This document shows positions 48,723 to 62,238 of a stretch of DNA of 64,000 nucleotides, piece by piece; the stretch's first letter is position 1; each line of letters starts with the position of its first letter. A model generated the notes under the pieces. That model did no database searches. It saw nothing but the letters and a program-made list of their open reading frames with translations, and had not been told where the DNA came from. This stretch comes from Dryas octopetala (Eukaryota > Streptophyta > Magnoliopsida > Rosales > Rosaceae), in the NCBI GenBank assembly GCA_963921425.1, contig OY992834.1, positions 6,882,001 through 6,946,000 of the forward strand. Reading direction: 5' to 3'. Both the position numbers and the translations under genes were made by a program.

Positions 48723-51700
48723 TCACTTCTTCTGAAAGATCACCATACAAAAGAATGCTATCACTCGACTAACTACACCAGTGAAGATCAGGACCAGTAT
48801 ACAAAGACTCCAATCATGAAGACTATAGCCACTCTTCAAAAGGGACCCGCAACGAGTTATCAGCCACACTCCATAGTACCTGTAGCAAAAATGAAATAGT
48901 AGAACATACAGATCCAGATGAGAATTCTAAGCAATCTACTAGTAGAGTTCGACATTTTCATTTTAGTGCCCAGATTTTCAAAGTTAAACTCTTTCATGAG
49001 CATGTTGCATCTAGATTAAGGGGTAATGTTTTCAGTAGGTACAGTTTTAATGTGCAGTACCTTTCAGCATTTGCAATCACAAATGCTTCCAAAGCCCACT
49101 TAGGGTAGCATATATTAGCTAAAATCTTTAGAGTTTCACTATCTCGCGGCCTTGTTGCTATAAGAGTCAAAACAACTGGAAGGAGGACCGACGACTGCAA
49201 GAATAGCAACTTGTCAGTAAATTATCAGATGGAATGTGAAGAACTGAATGCTGAGATGACAATCTTTAAATTGAGCATTTTGATTGCTTACTAGCTGGGC
49301 TGCGCCTTGCTCGAAAAAGATTGCCAATGCATAGGCTATACCGGTTATACAATACACAAGGCTGAGCAGAACAACGTAATTATCTGCGAAGCTAGATCTT
49401 GGGTTGGTGAAGAAGTAGAACATGGACAGATACACCACAGGTTTGATCAGTGTATTAAAATGGTCAATTGTATCCTTAGCGAGAAAATAAGCCAAGCTGC
49501 TCATGCCTGAAGACGTCTCTCTCCAATAGTGTAATCTGTCCAGAGAAAATGATCTCAAAGCCGCAATTTTGCACAGTAGAGCTGAAATCAACAACAAGAC
49601 TCATCGTAAGGAAGAAAAGTTTTATGCATATGAAGTAACATTCACATTAGCCATCAAAGCCAAAATTTGCATTGATATACAATTATGTAGGTATTCATCT
49701 TTAGGGCATGCATAGATTTTTTTTATATTAATGTCTCTTGGAGGAAAAGTATCAATAACTTTTAGCTACTTGTGTCTAGAATAAAGAAAGCAGCTTATGA
49801 TGAATTGTACTTACAAACTGCAATAATGGTATATGTGTAACCAAGTGCACCAAAGGTCTGATCACTCACTTTAGAAAGTGATCCTAAGCAGGCTCCTGCA
49901 AGCAATAAGATCATATAATCTACTGCTTGTATTCGAGCTTCCCGAAGTCTCTGCTTACCAACTCTGACATGACATGAATATAGAGAAGATCAACAGTGGG
50001 CAATTAAAAGAAGGTAGAAATGCTTAAATCGAGTTACAACAGTGGGTGTTGTCCTTTTAAGATAGTTTTCTTTTTCTTTTACCCTCCATTTGGTTCTCAA
50101 AGTTACAACTTACAAGGAAAGTAAAAGAAAAGAAAATTTGCTTCAAGTTGTATCAAAATGCAGAAAAAGAACACTTCTTGTTTCCTTTACTTTTTATTCA
50201 CAATGTCAGGTAATCAGACAGAGCCTTGAGAGAAGTCCTCTCATAAACTTAATCTCTAAAGCTCATGCAGCTCAAACTAACTTTTATATCATAATTTACT
50301 ATCTAAAATTTATTTCTGACAAGCATTTGAAATGCATGGGATTCTACTAATGTTTTCCATTATGAAGATTTAAATGCACCTGCAGAATATTGATTATTTA
50401 CCTGCCCAGGAAGTATCTGTATTGCTGCAACACACCTGGAGTTCTCCGGTTTGATAAATCCTTGGATTTCAAGAAATTGAGACGTATCTTATCACGCTGC
50501 AGTTCCACATTACTTTTCACATCCTGCCATAACTCTCCAGCAAAAGACTGTTCTTCCATTCCAGCATCAGTAGGATTTGTTTCATGAATTGAATTTTCAT
50601 CCATTGAGGATAATGCAAGTCCAGCAGCACTCTCCCTCATATCAGGAGGTACTGAGTAGCCATTATGAAGCATCCATCTAATGGGAAGCTCTTTATAACT
50701 GACTCCTGAGCTTCTTTCTGTTGTTACTATACCCTCCAAAATGTCAATAAAATAGTCTGGAGGGTTGACGCGGTCTGGGATATTGATCCCAAGGCCTGCA
50801 AAGTATTCTTCTACTTTCTTTGCTGATCCATGATAGACAGTAAGACCACCTTTTGCCAGGAGTATCAAATCATCAAACATCTTGAACAATGCATAGCTGA
50901 AGCAGAAAATTTTCACATTAATGAATAACGGAGAGTACTAATCCTATGAAAGAACAAACTGGAGAATCTAAGATGAGTTCTAAACATGATTTCTTTAACC
51001 AGGGGTGTGCATTAAAGCTTGCTTGGCACATCCAAGGATCCAACAATAAGTAGAAAGAGAAATTTTATAGATGCCTCAACCTTACAGGGCATGTTGGTTC
51101 ATGTTGTAAAATTAATCACAGTAGCTAGCACAAAAGACTGGCTTTCTGATTTTCAGTACTCATAGAGTCATATGTGCATGCATATCATCTTTGTGAACGT
51201 AAGTCAATCTATTATCTATTAAACTCAGCCAGCATAGCAAACATAAAATATTGCATAATATTTAGGAGTATTTTTCAATATACAGTGGATTTTCAACGTA
51301 TAAAGACACTTGTTTTGAAAGGTTACCTAGGTTGGTGAACCACCATGCAGATGTTTACCCCTTCAAGAGCTTCCCGTCTAAGTGCTCTAAGAAGTAGCTG
51401 CGAAGAGGCACTGTCCAAACCAGATGTGGGTTCATCCAAAATCAAAAGTGAAGGTTCCATAACCATTTCCAAACCAACATTTACACGTTTCCTCTGGCCT
51501 CCAGAAATTCCCCGCTTCTCTACTGTTCCAACCAAGTAATCACGTACTGTCTGAAGCCCCAAGGACTCGATAACTCTTTCAACCACTAGCACTTTATCCG
51601 CTTTCGGTAAGTCCACTGATAATCTTCAAAAATCAGAAGTCCATCATCAACAAGTAGCAGCAGTCAACACAGTAAGATTGACATGAAAATTATCATACAA

Positions 51701-54700
51701 ATATAGTGTCCAAGACATTGACCCTCTTTTGATTCATGCTCTTTGTTAATCCCTAAACATAGCCATTTCTGGCTTTACTAGAAATGACAAAGGTGTTGGA
51801 ATTCAACCAGGAGAAACCCTAAAATCAGAAAAAAAAAAAAAAAAAAAAAAAATTGAAATGTTGAAAACAGTAACTGTTCCAAATTAGTTAAATAACTATG
51901 ATCTTTTATGGGCTGTTAATCATTAGCTTTGTTTTTGAAAATTACAAACTGGCATTCTGGAATATGATGCAGGTAACCAATAGCAGGTTGTTTGGGGTAG
52001 ATTAGTTTTGCACCACCACTTCATAGTAAACTTTTCAGTAGCAGGTTGACAATAAACTATGACACCAAATTTCTAAAATAGTATCAAAGATGGACATGTG
52101 AATAACATATATATATATATATATATATATATGTTATAAGTGACTAATATATTTTCTATTGGGGAGGAATTTGCAAAGAGCTGAAGTACCTGCATTTTGC
52201 ACTGAACCATAGGTTCTCTTCCACAGTCAAGTTTCCATGCACAATATCATCTTGTGGCACAAAACCAATTATTTTCTTATATGAATGGATTGATTCATTC
52301 TTTCCATTTATAAGAATTAAACCAGTCATATTGCATCCAATCGCTCTTCCAGCTAGGGCAGAAAGAAATGTTGTTTTTCCAGCACCTGAGGGACCCATGA
52401 CAGCAGTAATGCGGCCAGGCTTTATTTTACCAGTTACACACCTCAGTAGATGCTTGTTTTTTGCTTTCAAAGTAAGTGTGAGGTCTTTGAAAGAAATCTC
52501 AATCAGAGGCCTTTTCTTTATTTCATTATTGGTAGCCATTTTAATCACCCCTGAGAAGGTAAGGTCCTTGTACTCTTTCTGCTGAGCCTTCTCTTTTTCA
52601 AGTTGAGCATAAGCATACTTGAAAATTTGGCTATGAGTATGTATTTGTTTTCCTTTAGGCACATTTCCTACATTTGTATCCTCAGATCCAATACTGAAAC
52701 CATCATAACTCTCTGGGTCATCTTCAATTTTATGCATAATCTGCATGAGCTCACTAGGTTCCTTTTTCTTTCCTTTTGATGGCACAGATGAGGACAGAGG
52801 ACCAGCCGATGTACTTGGATGTGGAGGACTCGGTAGATCATCATCTATGTCAAGTTTAGGCTCATTCAAAATCTTAAGTTTCTCAGGATCTGGGAAGTCC
52901 TTTTTTCGAGAAAATGTACGTGACAAATGAGCTTGCAGTCCACTTGCATGCTTCTTAGCAGCATCTTTCGCAGATTTCCATCTTTGGCGTGCTTTTGCTG
53001 TCTCCCTTGCACTTTTTGCTGCTGCATCCCTGGATTTGGCCAGTCTCCTCTCCCTAGTGGTGAGAACTTGGTCAGAACAATTGTACATAATAAGTAGCAG
53101 AGTACTCAGAGCTGCCTGCATGAGCAATTGACGAGCATAAATTTCATTTCATGTTATAGTTGCTTGATTTCAATTGTGCCAACTGCCAAGCTATAAGTAT
53201 GGCTCTTCGAGTGTACAGACTTAAAATATGTATAAGACAGAGTCAATAAGATGCCAAAATAAGTTTGGGACAAAGATTCCAAACATTCTTTTTTTGGAAA
53301 GTATACACATAGGCTCTTCTGTTAAGATGAGCAGAGTGTGGCTCACATGAAAAACCAATCATGTGGAGCTGTGGACCCTGCCGAGGTCAAGTTTTCACTT
53401 CTGAAGTAAAGAGGTGAACTTACAATAAGCATTATTCCATATGCATGCATATTTTGATTTGCAGTGTTTGGATTACAGGAAGTCAATTTGAAGCAGCCTG
53501 CAACATAAAATAATGCAAGGACAGCTGATTTATTCAGAAAGAAGTAACTGGAGAAAGAAACTAAAGTCCAAGCTCCAGGTTAAAAGGACAAAGGATCATG
53601 ATCACTAAAAAATTCTGCAATCAGGAACATATTAGAATTTCGTTTGGAACTAAAATAGAATAAAACTTACGTTTCTCAGATACAGAACCCATCCTGCAGT
53701 AGTGTCTGCAATTGCATGAAAGAAGGTTTAATGGTTAAAATATAGAATATGAAGGCAGCAAGGAGCAGTTGATTTATTATCAAAAGCATAAATCTCATAT
53801 CCTAGTCCAGACTTTCTTGTCAAAACATAATACAGAAATATGCCACAGTTAACTAAACATTAAACAAGTTTGAAAATGATGTAGGGTATAAAAAATTAAT
53901 ACCCACTACTGCAAGGAATTTTTTTCACGGTGGTTGGACAATAGGATCCAGCTGAACAGAATACTTCACCACTACTACCAACATCAGCCCATAGATTTGC
54001 TCCTCCACAAGTATGGTTTGGTTGCCCTGGAGGTAGTTGGTAAATATATCTGCAAAAACATTCCAATATATAACTTTTATGCATTATAGGCTGTTGAACA
54101 CCATAAATACAGTGATCGTTAAAGGTAGAATCTGAACTTACGGTTCACACACACCAGTTTCTTTGTTCAGTGTTGCCAAGGGACAATAAGAACCCGATGG
54201 GCAAGCTTCAAGAACATGACATCAATTGGCAGAAGAAGAGAAACAATCAGAAACATTCTTTAATCAAGGAAAACACAACTACATTACCCAGAAACAAGTA
54301 CCACTGGATTATTGGGGGATATTAACAAAAAAGCCTTACAGTAACATATTACATTTTAGAACAAGGAATAGTAAATCATCACCAACCTACTTTTCTTTTT
54401 TATTTCCCAGAAACTAATTCCATTTATTAAGAAAGAAAACACTAAAGGATTTCCAACCACTTACGTATCATGCATGTGAGACCATGGGGACAGAAGAAAC
54501 CCTCACAACAAGCCTGGCAGTTCCGAGTTCTTGCAGGGATGTCCTGTGAATCTTTTAGGTCAACCTGCTGATTCGGACCAACACTACAAGCCCACCCTGG
54601 CTCACACCCAGAAACCCATGAGGTTAAATTACAATTCTTGTTAGGTCTTAAGTAATTTGCACTTTCAGATTTTTCAAAGAAATTGTTGAAGTAGAACTTC

Positions 54701-55614
54701 ATTTCTGCTGCTGTACATAAGCGCCCCGTTATATCTCCTGTTGAACCATCAAAACCACCAGAAGTGAGAAATTATAACAGGCACAAATTCACAAGTAGAT
54801 TGTGGAAGTTCAGCAAGGAAGAAAAGTAAGATGTCATAAGTAATCGAGCATGAATGACTGTTACCACTCAACCACTCTAAGGGCCACATAATGAATCATG
54901 AAAACATCTAAATTTGATTGACAAGATACAAAACTCATGCTTAAAAATTTTCAATTTTTCCATTCCATACATTACTTAAGAACAAGGCAGAGTAATATTC
55001 ACTTTATTTAATTTTTTTTTTTTTTTCTGATTACAAACACTTATACCTTTAGTCTTTTGAATGCAGGAAGATAAGAAATCCAAATTGGACGAATAATTAA
55101 ATGCCTGGTTCCAATCAACTTCCCTGAAACAACAAATTGAGCATAAAAATCAAACTAAATTCAAACTCCAAATATATCTACAAATAAAATGATCAAAACA
55201 GTATAATTGAGTTAGTGCATTAAGTAAAAGAGCAAACTAATGCATCCTTTGGTTAACTTGAGCTGACTTCCTAATCCCATTACATAATTCAATATCCTCA
55301 TTGTCCTTACTTTTCTTTTCAGGCATTTTCTCAGCAACAAAACAGAGAGTACAGTAAACAAAAGCTTACGGGTCCTTTACACAGAAGCTGGAACGATTGC
55401 TAATATCCCGGCTGAGAATCGCTGTGGCATTGGAGATGCGGCTATAGACAAGCTGTGTGATGAGAGGGAGAACAGCAGGGTTGTCAAATTGGTCATCAAA
55501 GTCATCCACCTCTTGGCACTGCACAAAGTGCACCCATTGAACCAAGCTGAAAGCAACAATGCCCAGTTGAAGAAGTGTGCGATGTTTGGTGGCTTTGAGG
55601 CTCTTGAAGCTCAT
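48723..55614 (-). CDS. ABC transporter G family, ABCG24/ABCG28 type
   Basis: Fourteen exons on the minus strand: 55370-55614, 55047-55123, 54465-54737, 54142-54205, 53903-54049, 53671-53705, 53424-53497, 52190-53115, 51327-51623, 50402-50896, 49815-49963, 49292-49581, 49061-49194, 48723-48879. They sum to 3363 nt, 1120 residues, the size of the plant ABCG24/28 (WBC25/30-like) group. Order: a signal-like start (to about residue 35), a Cys-rich lumenal/outer region with repeated G-x-Y-C-P motifs (about 170-285), one membrane span (about 296-318, [14 protein letters not shown]), a long Lys/Arg/Ala-rich cytosolic linker, and the nucleotide-binding domain with Walker [10 protein letters not shown] (546-554), signature SGGQ (654-657) and Walker B LLILDE (673-678). 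A C-terminal multi-span part follows. The N-terminal span and Cys-rich domain are peculiar to this subgroup. In Arabidopsis a member acts in pollen-tube polyamine/vesicle transport; the cargo here is unknown. Confidence 0.9.
52108..52133. repeat. (TA)n microsatellite in an ABCG intron
   Basis: About 26 bp of alternating TA in the intron between the long linker/NBD exon (52190-53115) and the exon at 51327-51623. An A run of about 22 bases lies nearby at 51829-51851. Confidence 0.85.
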
Positions 55615-55757
55615 TTTGGGAGGCTAAGACTAATGGGTTTGGGGAACTCAGTGGGAAAAAGTGAAAGAAAAACAGGGCTGGCTGGGATGGAGATCTGGGG
55701 AGGATTGAATGTGCGGCTTGGACATGGAAGTGGGTTTTTGGTTAATGGCTGATACAG

Positions 55758-55760
<3 letters not shown>

Positions 55761-55842
<82 letters not shown>
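55761..55842. repeat. (GA)41 microsatellite in the ABCG leader
   Basis: 82 bp of pure GA on the plus strand, i.e. CT on the gene strand, 147-228 bp before the ABCG start codon. It is very likely inside the 5' UTR or core promoter. Its purity and length predict high length variation. A second short GA run is at 55911-55921. Confidence 0.9.
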
Positions 55843-55844
<2 letters not shown>

Positions 55845-55847
55845 CAT

Positions 55848-58377
55848 GTGCTTTGGGTTCAGAGGTCAAATACTCAAATGGAAGCGAGCTTGAGAAGCTA
55901 GAACGTGGGAGAGAGAGAGATATGGTGGGGCCTGAGAAGAAGTAGACCACGTCCGAACTAGTTTGCTTCGTGCCGGCTTTCAGACATGTCTTGTTGTGTA
56001 CTTGTGTTGTCTGTCTAAAGACTAAACAAATTCGAAGGACAAAAATTTGAGATTTTTGTCAAAAACGATCTCTGCTTTTGCGATTTGGGAGGCAAAAGCG
56101 TGTTACACCAATAATTTATAGTGTAATTTAAAATATGTTTTTAAATCTCTATAAAGAATCACATACCCTACGTTATATTAGATAAACTTATCATAATCCT
56201 ATTAAAACAAGGAAATCAAAATTGAGCTTCAAAACACGTCAAAATGAAAAAAAAAAAAAAAAACAAGAGTTGAAATCGCACCTAAAAGTCTCAAGCTTTC
56301 ACTAGACGCTAAGGACTTTGTGCCAAATTGATCCGAACCATTCCAAACAACTTTCAAGTTATTTTTCATTAAGTTTTGAGCCGTAAAATCCCAACAAAAC
56401 CTTATGAATTATTAATAAAAATACCAAAACATGGGTTGTCCTTAAAATATAAAATAATAATAATCCCTCAGAAACCATCCGAATTTCTGACTCAAACTAT
56501 GCAATGATTGTTGTATGAAATGTATAAAGTAATGCTGCATGTATCTTGCATATTTGTTAACCAAATATTTCATCTATACTAGAGAGCTTACTTTGTAAAG
56601 TAGGAACATACCTTCAAAATTTTAAAACAATTTTAATGGAGACAAATTTAATAAAAAACATAAATAAAAAAAAGATTGTTGTAATTCCTCCAATTCTACA
56701 AACTTGATTTTTCTTGATTCTGTTGGAGAATTATACTTTTGAATACTTAGATCTACCGTAATCTTAACTAATTACCTCAGTTTTCTTATTAACTTAAATA
56801 ACTCAATTTTTCTTTTCTCCATGTTTTTCACACACACGTGTGTAAAGGAGGTACTTTTTTTTTAGTTTCATATAAATGAGAGCCCATTCATGTCTGAGGT
56901 AGACCTGTGAAAGAAGCAATTGAGAAAATATGTGAAATCATATTAACAGGCAAGGCATAGATGTATTCAAGCCCAGTCTAGTATCGTAATAGTACTTACC
57001 TAGATCAGTATTGCCGATCTCTTCAGGATCAATTAAATAAATGAATTTTTTATTTTTATTTTTTTATCTATATAATATGAGTTCTAGGCACACGAACTTG
57101 CAGTTGCAGATTATATATTGATTTTGAGAGAGATGAAATAGAAGCTTCATAAATGTGGATTCCTGCACGATCTAGAAAAACAAAATAAATAAAAAATTTT
57201 AATCTATTGTCAGACAACCGAGGACGAAGACGGCTCAGAACGATCCTCTATCAGGCATATTGGTAAGCTTACAGTGTCAGATGGCCCACCCACCAGACAT
57301 AGATTCCTGTCTCCTTAAAACCCTATCAATAACACACACAAGTCCAAGTGTACAACTTTATCAAAGTGATTGCCAAATAATTGATGATATATTTTCCATG
57401 ATGAATAGTATATGTGCCTTATTGGTAAGAGGTTCAACCAAAGAGTAAACCCAGTTTATGCTAGTAGAGAGGTGGAGGTTCTTACATTCTTGGTTACATG
57501 ATTTTACTGAAAATGTTCTTTTATTGAATACTTTAGTTTGATATATATGTTATGTTGGTTATTCAGTTGGTAAAATTATATTTGAATTACATTTTTGATT
57601 CATAATTTAACATAACATATTATACAGGTGATAACAAGACTATATCTATAATTATTAGTTATAAATAAAGTAGCTAAAACATGTTCATTGGCATTTGGGA
57701 ACCGTCAATATAGATTGAAGCGACTAGAACAGCATAGGCAATAATAGATTCAACTTGGGATACATATGTAGTCATGGAACTTTCTATGTTCTGAAAGTAC
57801 GTTTTTTCTGAACTTTGGGATATTATGGGCCACCACCCCACAGAACCAGACAACTTGGGGTGTGGCTTGCAACTTGCAACTACCTTTGAAAAGTACGTAT
57901 GATAATATATAATATATAACACACATATATATATGTATATACTATGCAGCTGAGATGATGACTCGTTCTTTTTTAGCTACCACCTTAAACCTTTCTTTTC
58001 TTTCTGTATTCGCTTTCACACACAATTAACTTCACATTCTCCTCCTACAAATCTACAAAAGAAATTACAATAAAATCTCCCTTTATTTAATATTTGGGTG
58101 TCTTTTGCTCACTCTGTCTCACTCTCTGACTCTCTCTTTTAATATATTTTTTCTTTTTTATTTAATTTTTTCCAATGGGTTCTTAGTTGGTGAGCTAGAC
58201 CCCAGCTGCCTTGTATTGACTTGCCTTATATCATGGAGTGCTCGTTGTTTCTTTGGATGCTCTTAAACCTTTTTGCGGGATTCCGGATCACTTTCCAAAA
58301 ACACCAAAATTAAGATCTGCAGTGGTTGGCAAATTGTTCCTGCAAAGCTATCTGTTGGACTTGAACACATGTGAGAG
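55848..58377. other. Divergent spacer between ABCG and PCRK-like genes
   Basis: Contains both promoters. No gene recognised. A frame of 82 codons on the minus strand (57674-57922) shows no known domain. 58100-58377 is probably the first, non-coding exon of the kinase gene with its promoter upstream. Confidence 0.4.
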
Positions 58378-58948
58378 GTGAGTGCTCTTTGTCCACTTGT
58401 AAGTTATGTTTTGGCAACTGATATGACTTTTTCGTTTTTTCTTCCCTTTTGGGTGTTTTAGAATGCAAAGTTATTGAAATTGAGATATCATGTTTAATGA
58501 ATTATGCTGTTTGGTGAGAATTCAAGTGAGTGGAAATGGTATTCTGGGTTTTCATAATTTTGATAGTTTCCAAAAGAATTTGATCCTTAATTTTATACTA
58601 TTTTTCCCCTTTTGTTGTCTTGTGCCTTTTTTTTGTTGGTCAAAGTCTTGTGCCTTTGATATTTGGTGAAAGAAAAGGATTTCTGCAAAATTGACCAGAT
58701 GAGTTTTTCTAGTCTTGGCCCTTTTGGTAAAAGAAAAGAATTTCAAAGGGGAAGAACATTGCTTTTCTGTTTTTGTGGTGAAATCATTGGAACATTTAGA
58801 TTAAAGATATGACTGCCTGCTGATTGAATATGTGAAGAGGGAATTTTGGGTATGGATCATGTATGTTTTATTATTTTTACATGTGAAGTTCTTGAATTGT
58901 GTGTTTATATGTTCTAGACTTCAGAGCAAATCAATCAGCTTTCTGCAG
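58378..58948 (+). other. 5' UTR intron of the PCRK-like gene
   Basis: A good donor ('gag|gtgagt', 58378) and a good acceptor ('tttctgcag', ending 58948) flank the region just before the start ATG at 58952. The reading frame running into the start from upstream begins only inside this intron. Confidence 0.6.
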
Positions 58949-58951
58949 GCA

Positions 58952-61609
58952 ATGAAGTGTTTTTATTTGTTCAACAAAGGGAGGAGTAATGAACCAAAGA
59001 CAACTCAGTCTATTTCTGCTCGAACCACTTCCACTTCCTTTTCGATTGATCGTGACCCGAGAAGGTCTGGTTCTGAGTTTAATTCTCAGAATGTCTCAGA
59101 ATTCAGCACAGCTTCCTCTGCTAAGTCATTTGCAGCATTGTCACAGAGTCGACACAGTAATCTCAGAGAATTCACATGCTCAGAGTTAAAATCAGCAACA
59201 AAGAATTTTAGTCTCTCCCTCATGCTTGGAGAGGGTGGGTTTGGTGGCGTGTATAAGGGCATGATCCGGAGCACAGAAGATTCACATAAAAGAATAGAGG
59301 TTGCAGTTAAACAACTGAGTAAAAGGGGATTGCAGGCAAGTCTTCTTCTTCTATGCTGATATCAGGTCCAAACCTAGCATAAGACATGCATTAATCTAAT
59401 GGTGAGAATAACAAATTCTGAAATTATAATAAAATTATTTATAAAAATTATTGGAACCAAAGTATTAGCATTGCAGTGAAAGTTAGGTGGATTAATTATG
59501 TTAAGAATATGATGCATTCCCTTTAACTTGTGGCAGGAACTACTGCATAAATTCACCTAAGTTATTTGACATAACAGATGTGGAAGTTCTGATAACAACC
59601 ATAAGATATTCAAATAACAAACTATGAAATGATAATAACTTGTAAATTTATTTTTCTCAAAATGGTTGTGAAGGAGTGAAAGTTGAGCAGAATTAATTTT
59701 TCAAAGAAAATCGACACATTCTATAAATTGCCAAACCTCTTTATCATTTTGGCAGTAATCATGTCCTAGTTAGCATCTATCATACTGTGAAATCCTTATA
59801 GTTCTGCTACTTTAATTAGGTTAACCTTAAGAAGGCTTTTTTGGGCTTCATTTTAACAGCAAACAAGATAATGTGAAAGCGTAAACAACCAGCAGGGTCA
59901 TCCATTTTCTGAAAAATAACAAAATGGGAATGCCCTGACACATATGTTCTTTTTCCTATCATATTTCTTGAATTTAGTTAGCACTATGCAACCCATTTTA
60001 TTTTGATGTTTGATAATTTTACTGTCTTTTGTCTAACAGGGCCACAAAGAGTGGGTGACTGAAGTTAATGTTTTAGGAGTTGTTGAACATCCAAATCTTG
60101 TCAAACTGTTAGGCTACTGTGCTGAGGATGATGAAAGAGGGATCCAGCGGCTCCTGATATATGAATATATGCCCAACAGAAGTGTGCAGGATCACTTATC
60201 AAGCCGATTTCAGATAGCACTCCCATGGGCCACAAGGATGAAGATAGCCCAGGATACTGCCCGCGGCTTAGCATACCTCCATGAAGGAATGGAATTTCAG
60301 GTACTTTCTAATACTTGCTGCAGTCTAGTAAATATTGGAGTGGTATCATTTAGACCATATACATTCTCTCTAGTTGGTAAACTAGGCTCAAAGGAGGAAA
60401 ACAATGAAGTGCTTATGAACTGAAGTTTTTGACAACACCAACTCATTCCCATACAGAAATATCTAATGGCAGAGCCTAAGTTTCCTATAGGGATCAAGTT
60501 GGTTGGTTATTTGCTATATGTAATATGTTTTCAGTGAAGAACAAGTACAGATTTTGGCTAAGAATGATATAATTTTTCTTCTGTGTTGCAACAAGATAAA
60601 CAGGAAAACATAACCTCTTCATTCCCCCTTGGATTAGTCTCCTTTCTACTTACAGTGATGTTTTCTTTTCAAATTATTTTCTGTCACAGATTATCTTTAG
60701 GGATTTCAAGTCTTCAAACATACTTCTGGATGAACAATGGAATGCCAAGTTGTCAGACTTCGGATTAGCCCGGTTGGGGCCGTCAGATGGACTGAGCCAC
60801 GTCTCTACTGCGGTATGTTCACATACACAAAAGATTATACTTGCATGTACCAGAGGATCTATTCTCAAATTGTTATTAATTAGACATGTACAACTAGGTG
60901 CAACAGATGTCTCACTTATGCATGCAAAGTTGATTCAGCAGTCAAAATATATATACAATAGTCGCAAATAGACTGCATCCTGTAAAAGTTTGACATTTTC
61001 ATGATCTTATTCAATAAAAACTCTCTATGTTTTTTTCTTCTCTAACTTCTGAAAATCACTTTCCAATTGATCATCTCTATACAGGTGGTTGGAACAGTTG
61101 GATATGCAGCTCCTGAATACATTCAAACCGGGCATCTCACATCCAAAAGTGATGTGTGGAGCTATGGAATTTTCCTCTATGAACTCATCACAGGCAGGAA
61201 GCCTGTGGATCGAAACCGCCCCAAGAACGAGCAAAAGCTCTTGGAATGGGTGAGAGGACACCTCTCTGCAGATTCAAAGAAGTTTCAGCTGATTTTGGAT
61301 CCAAGGCTTGAAGGGAATTACTCCCTCAAGGCTGCACAAAAGCTAGCAGCTGTAGCCAACCGGTGCTTGGTGAGACAGCCGAGATCACGCCCCAAAATGA
61401 GTGAAGTGTTGGAGATTGTGAATAGAATTGTGGAGACAACAGACATGGGGAGCCCCCAACTCCCTTTGAAGAGTGTGGCCTCCAATGATGACTATTTCAC
61501 AGAATCCAAACTAGAGGCTTTGAGGAGGAGGTTTGTGGATCCATTTATTGGAGAGAATGGTTGCTTAAATTGGAAAATATGGAGACCCAAAATTGTGAAT
61601 CCATGTTGA
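58952..61609 (+). CDS. RLCK-VII immune kinase, PCRK1/PCRK2-like
   Basis: Four coding exons, 58952-59335, 60040-60300, 60690-60812 and 61085-61609, make 430 residues. The MKCF start, Ser-rich N-terminal part (1-72) and kinase core are the layout of the Arabidopsis PCRK1/2 and PBL19-like kinases of pattern-triggered immunity. Kinase residues are complete: Gly loop [11 protein letters not shown] (from 93), Lys120 in AVK, FRD catalytic motif with D220, Asn225, DFG 238-240 and APE (P266-E267). An active Ser/Thr kinase is expected. The Cys at residue 3 could be lipidated, but the typical myristoyl Gly2 is absent. The first intron begins with GC, not GT (59336-59337, 'cag|gcaagt'). Exon phases leave no other choice, since the protein reads ...KRGLQ|GHKEW... 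across it. The next gene downstream is an OTU protease. Confidence 0.9.
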
Positions 61610-62200
61610 GAGAAGTTGAATGGGAATTGGCATGATTGTTTTGGTTATTAAGGGCCAAGGCTCATGTAACAATGATGATGCTTCTTCTTCTTCTTCTTTT
61701 TCTTTATTTGTAATTACTTGGTCTGGTCTGGTCTGCTCTATAGATTCTGCTGAATGGAAGTGTAAAGTTAATATAGATGAGTACTTGAACAAATTGTTGG
61801 TCTCTTGAAGTTGAAACTCTTGTGAAACTGTCGTATACTAACTTATGACCTCTTTAACACTTTTAATATAACTTTATCCAAATTATTGTTGTAGAATTTT
61901 CAATTTTCCTGATTTTTTTGAAAAAAAAGCTAATTCCAAAGCTCTAGAACTTTGAGAATTTTAATCGGCGCAATTAATTAAGTTTTTATGAAATTAGTCA
62001 AAGCCAATTTTAAAAGCTCAAAGATTTAGGCTACAATTGCTCCATTGGTCCCTATTTATTATATTTTATTTGCGGGACCCAATGCTAACTCATCCATCAC
62101 TTTCCCAAATCAGCCTTAACAAGCAACACGTGGCGCCATAAACCGGGAACCGGGAAGTCCTCCAGGTTACCCGTGCCCGCGTGCCACGTCATAATGGGGC
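61610..62200. other. 3' UTR of the kinase gene and spacer
   Basis: Contains a short (ctt)n at 61682-61697 and an AT-rich stretch, then the promoter of the next gene. Confidence 0.45.
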
Positions 62201-62238
62201 GGTTCCCGTTTCACACTGCAAAGCGAGACGTATATAAG
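62127..62238 (+). promoter_or_regulatory. Core promoter of the OTU gene: G-box, CCACGTCA box, TATA
   Basis: A G-box CACGTG (62127-62132), a GCCACGTCAT element (about 62183-62192) and a TATA box TATATAAG (62231-62238) line up before a non-coding exon that ends at the donor 'aaag|gtccgt' (about 62419). ACGT-core boxes are targets of bZIP factors. Confidence 0.6.

Noticed and set aside
55709..55945. (Arg-Glu)n frame over the GA repeat
   Set aside because: Direct product of the microsatellite reading, within the leader of the ABCG gene.
57674..57922. 82-codon minus-strand frame upstream of the kinase gene
   Set aside because: No recognisable family, no splice partners found; could be chance in the promoter region.
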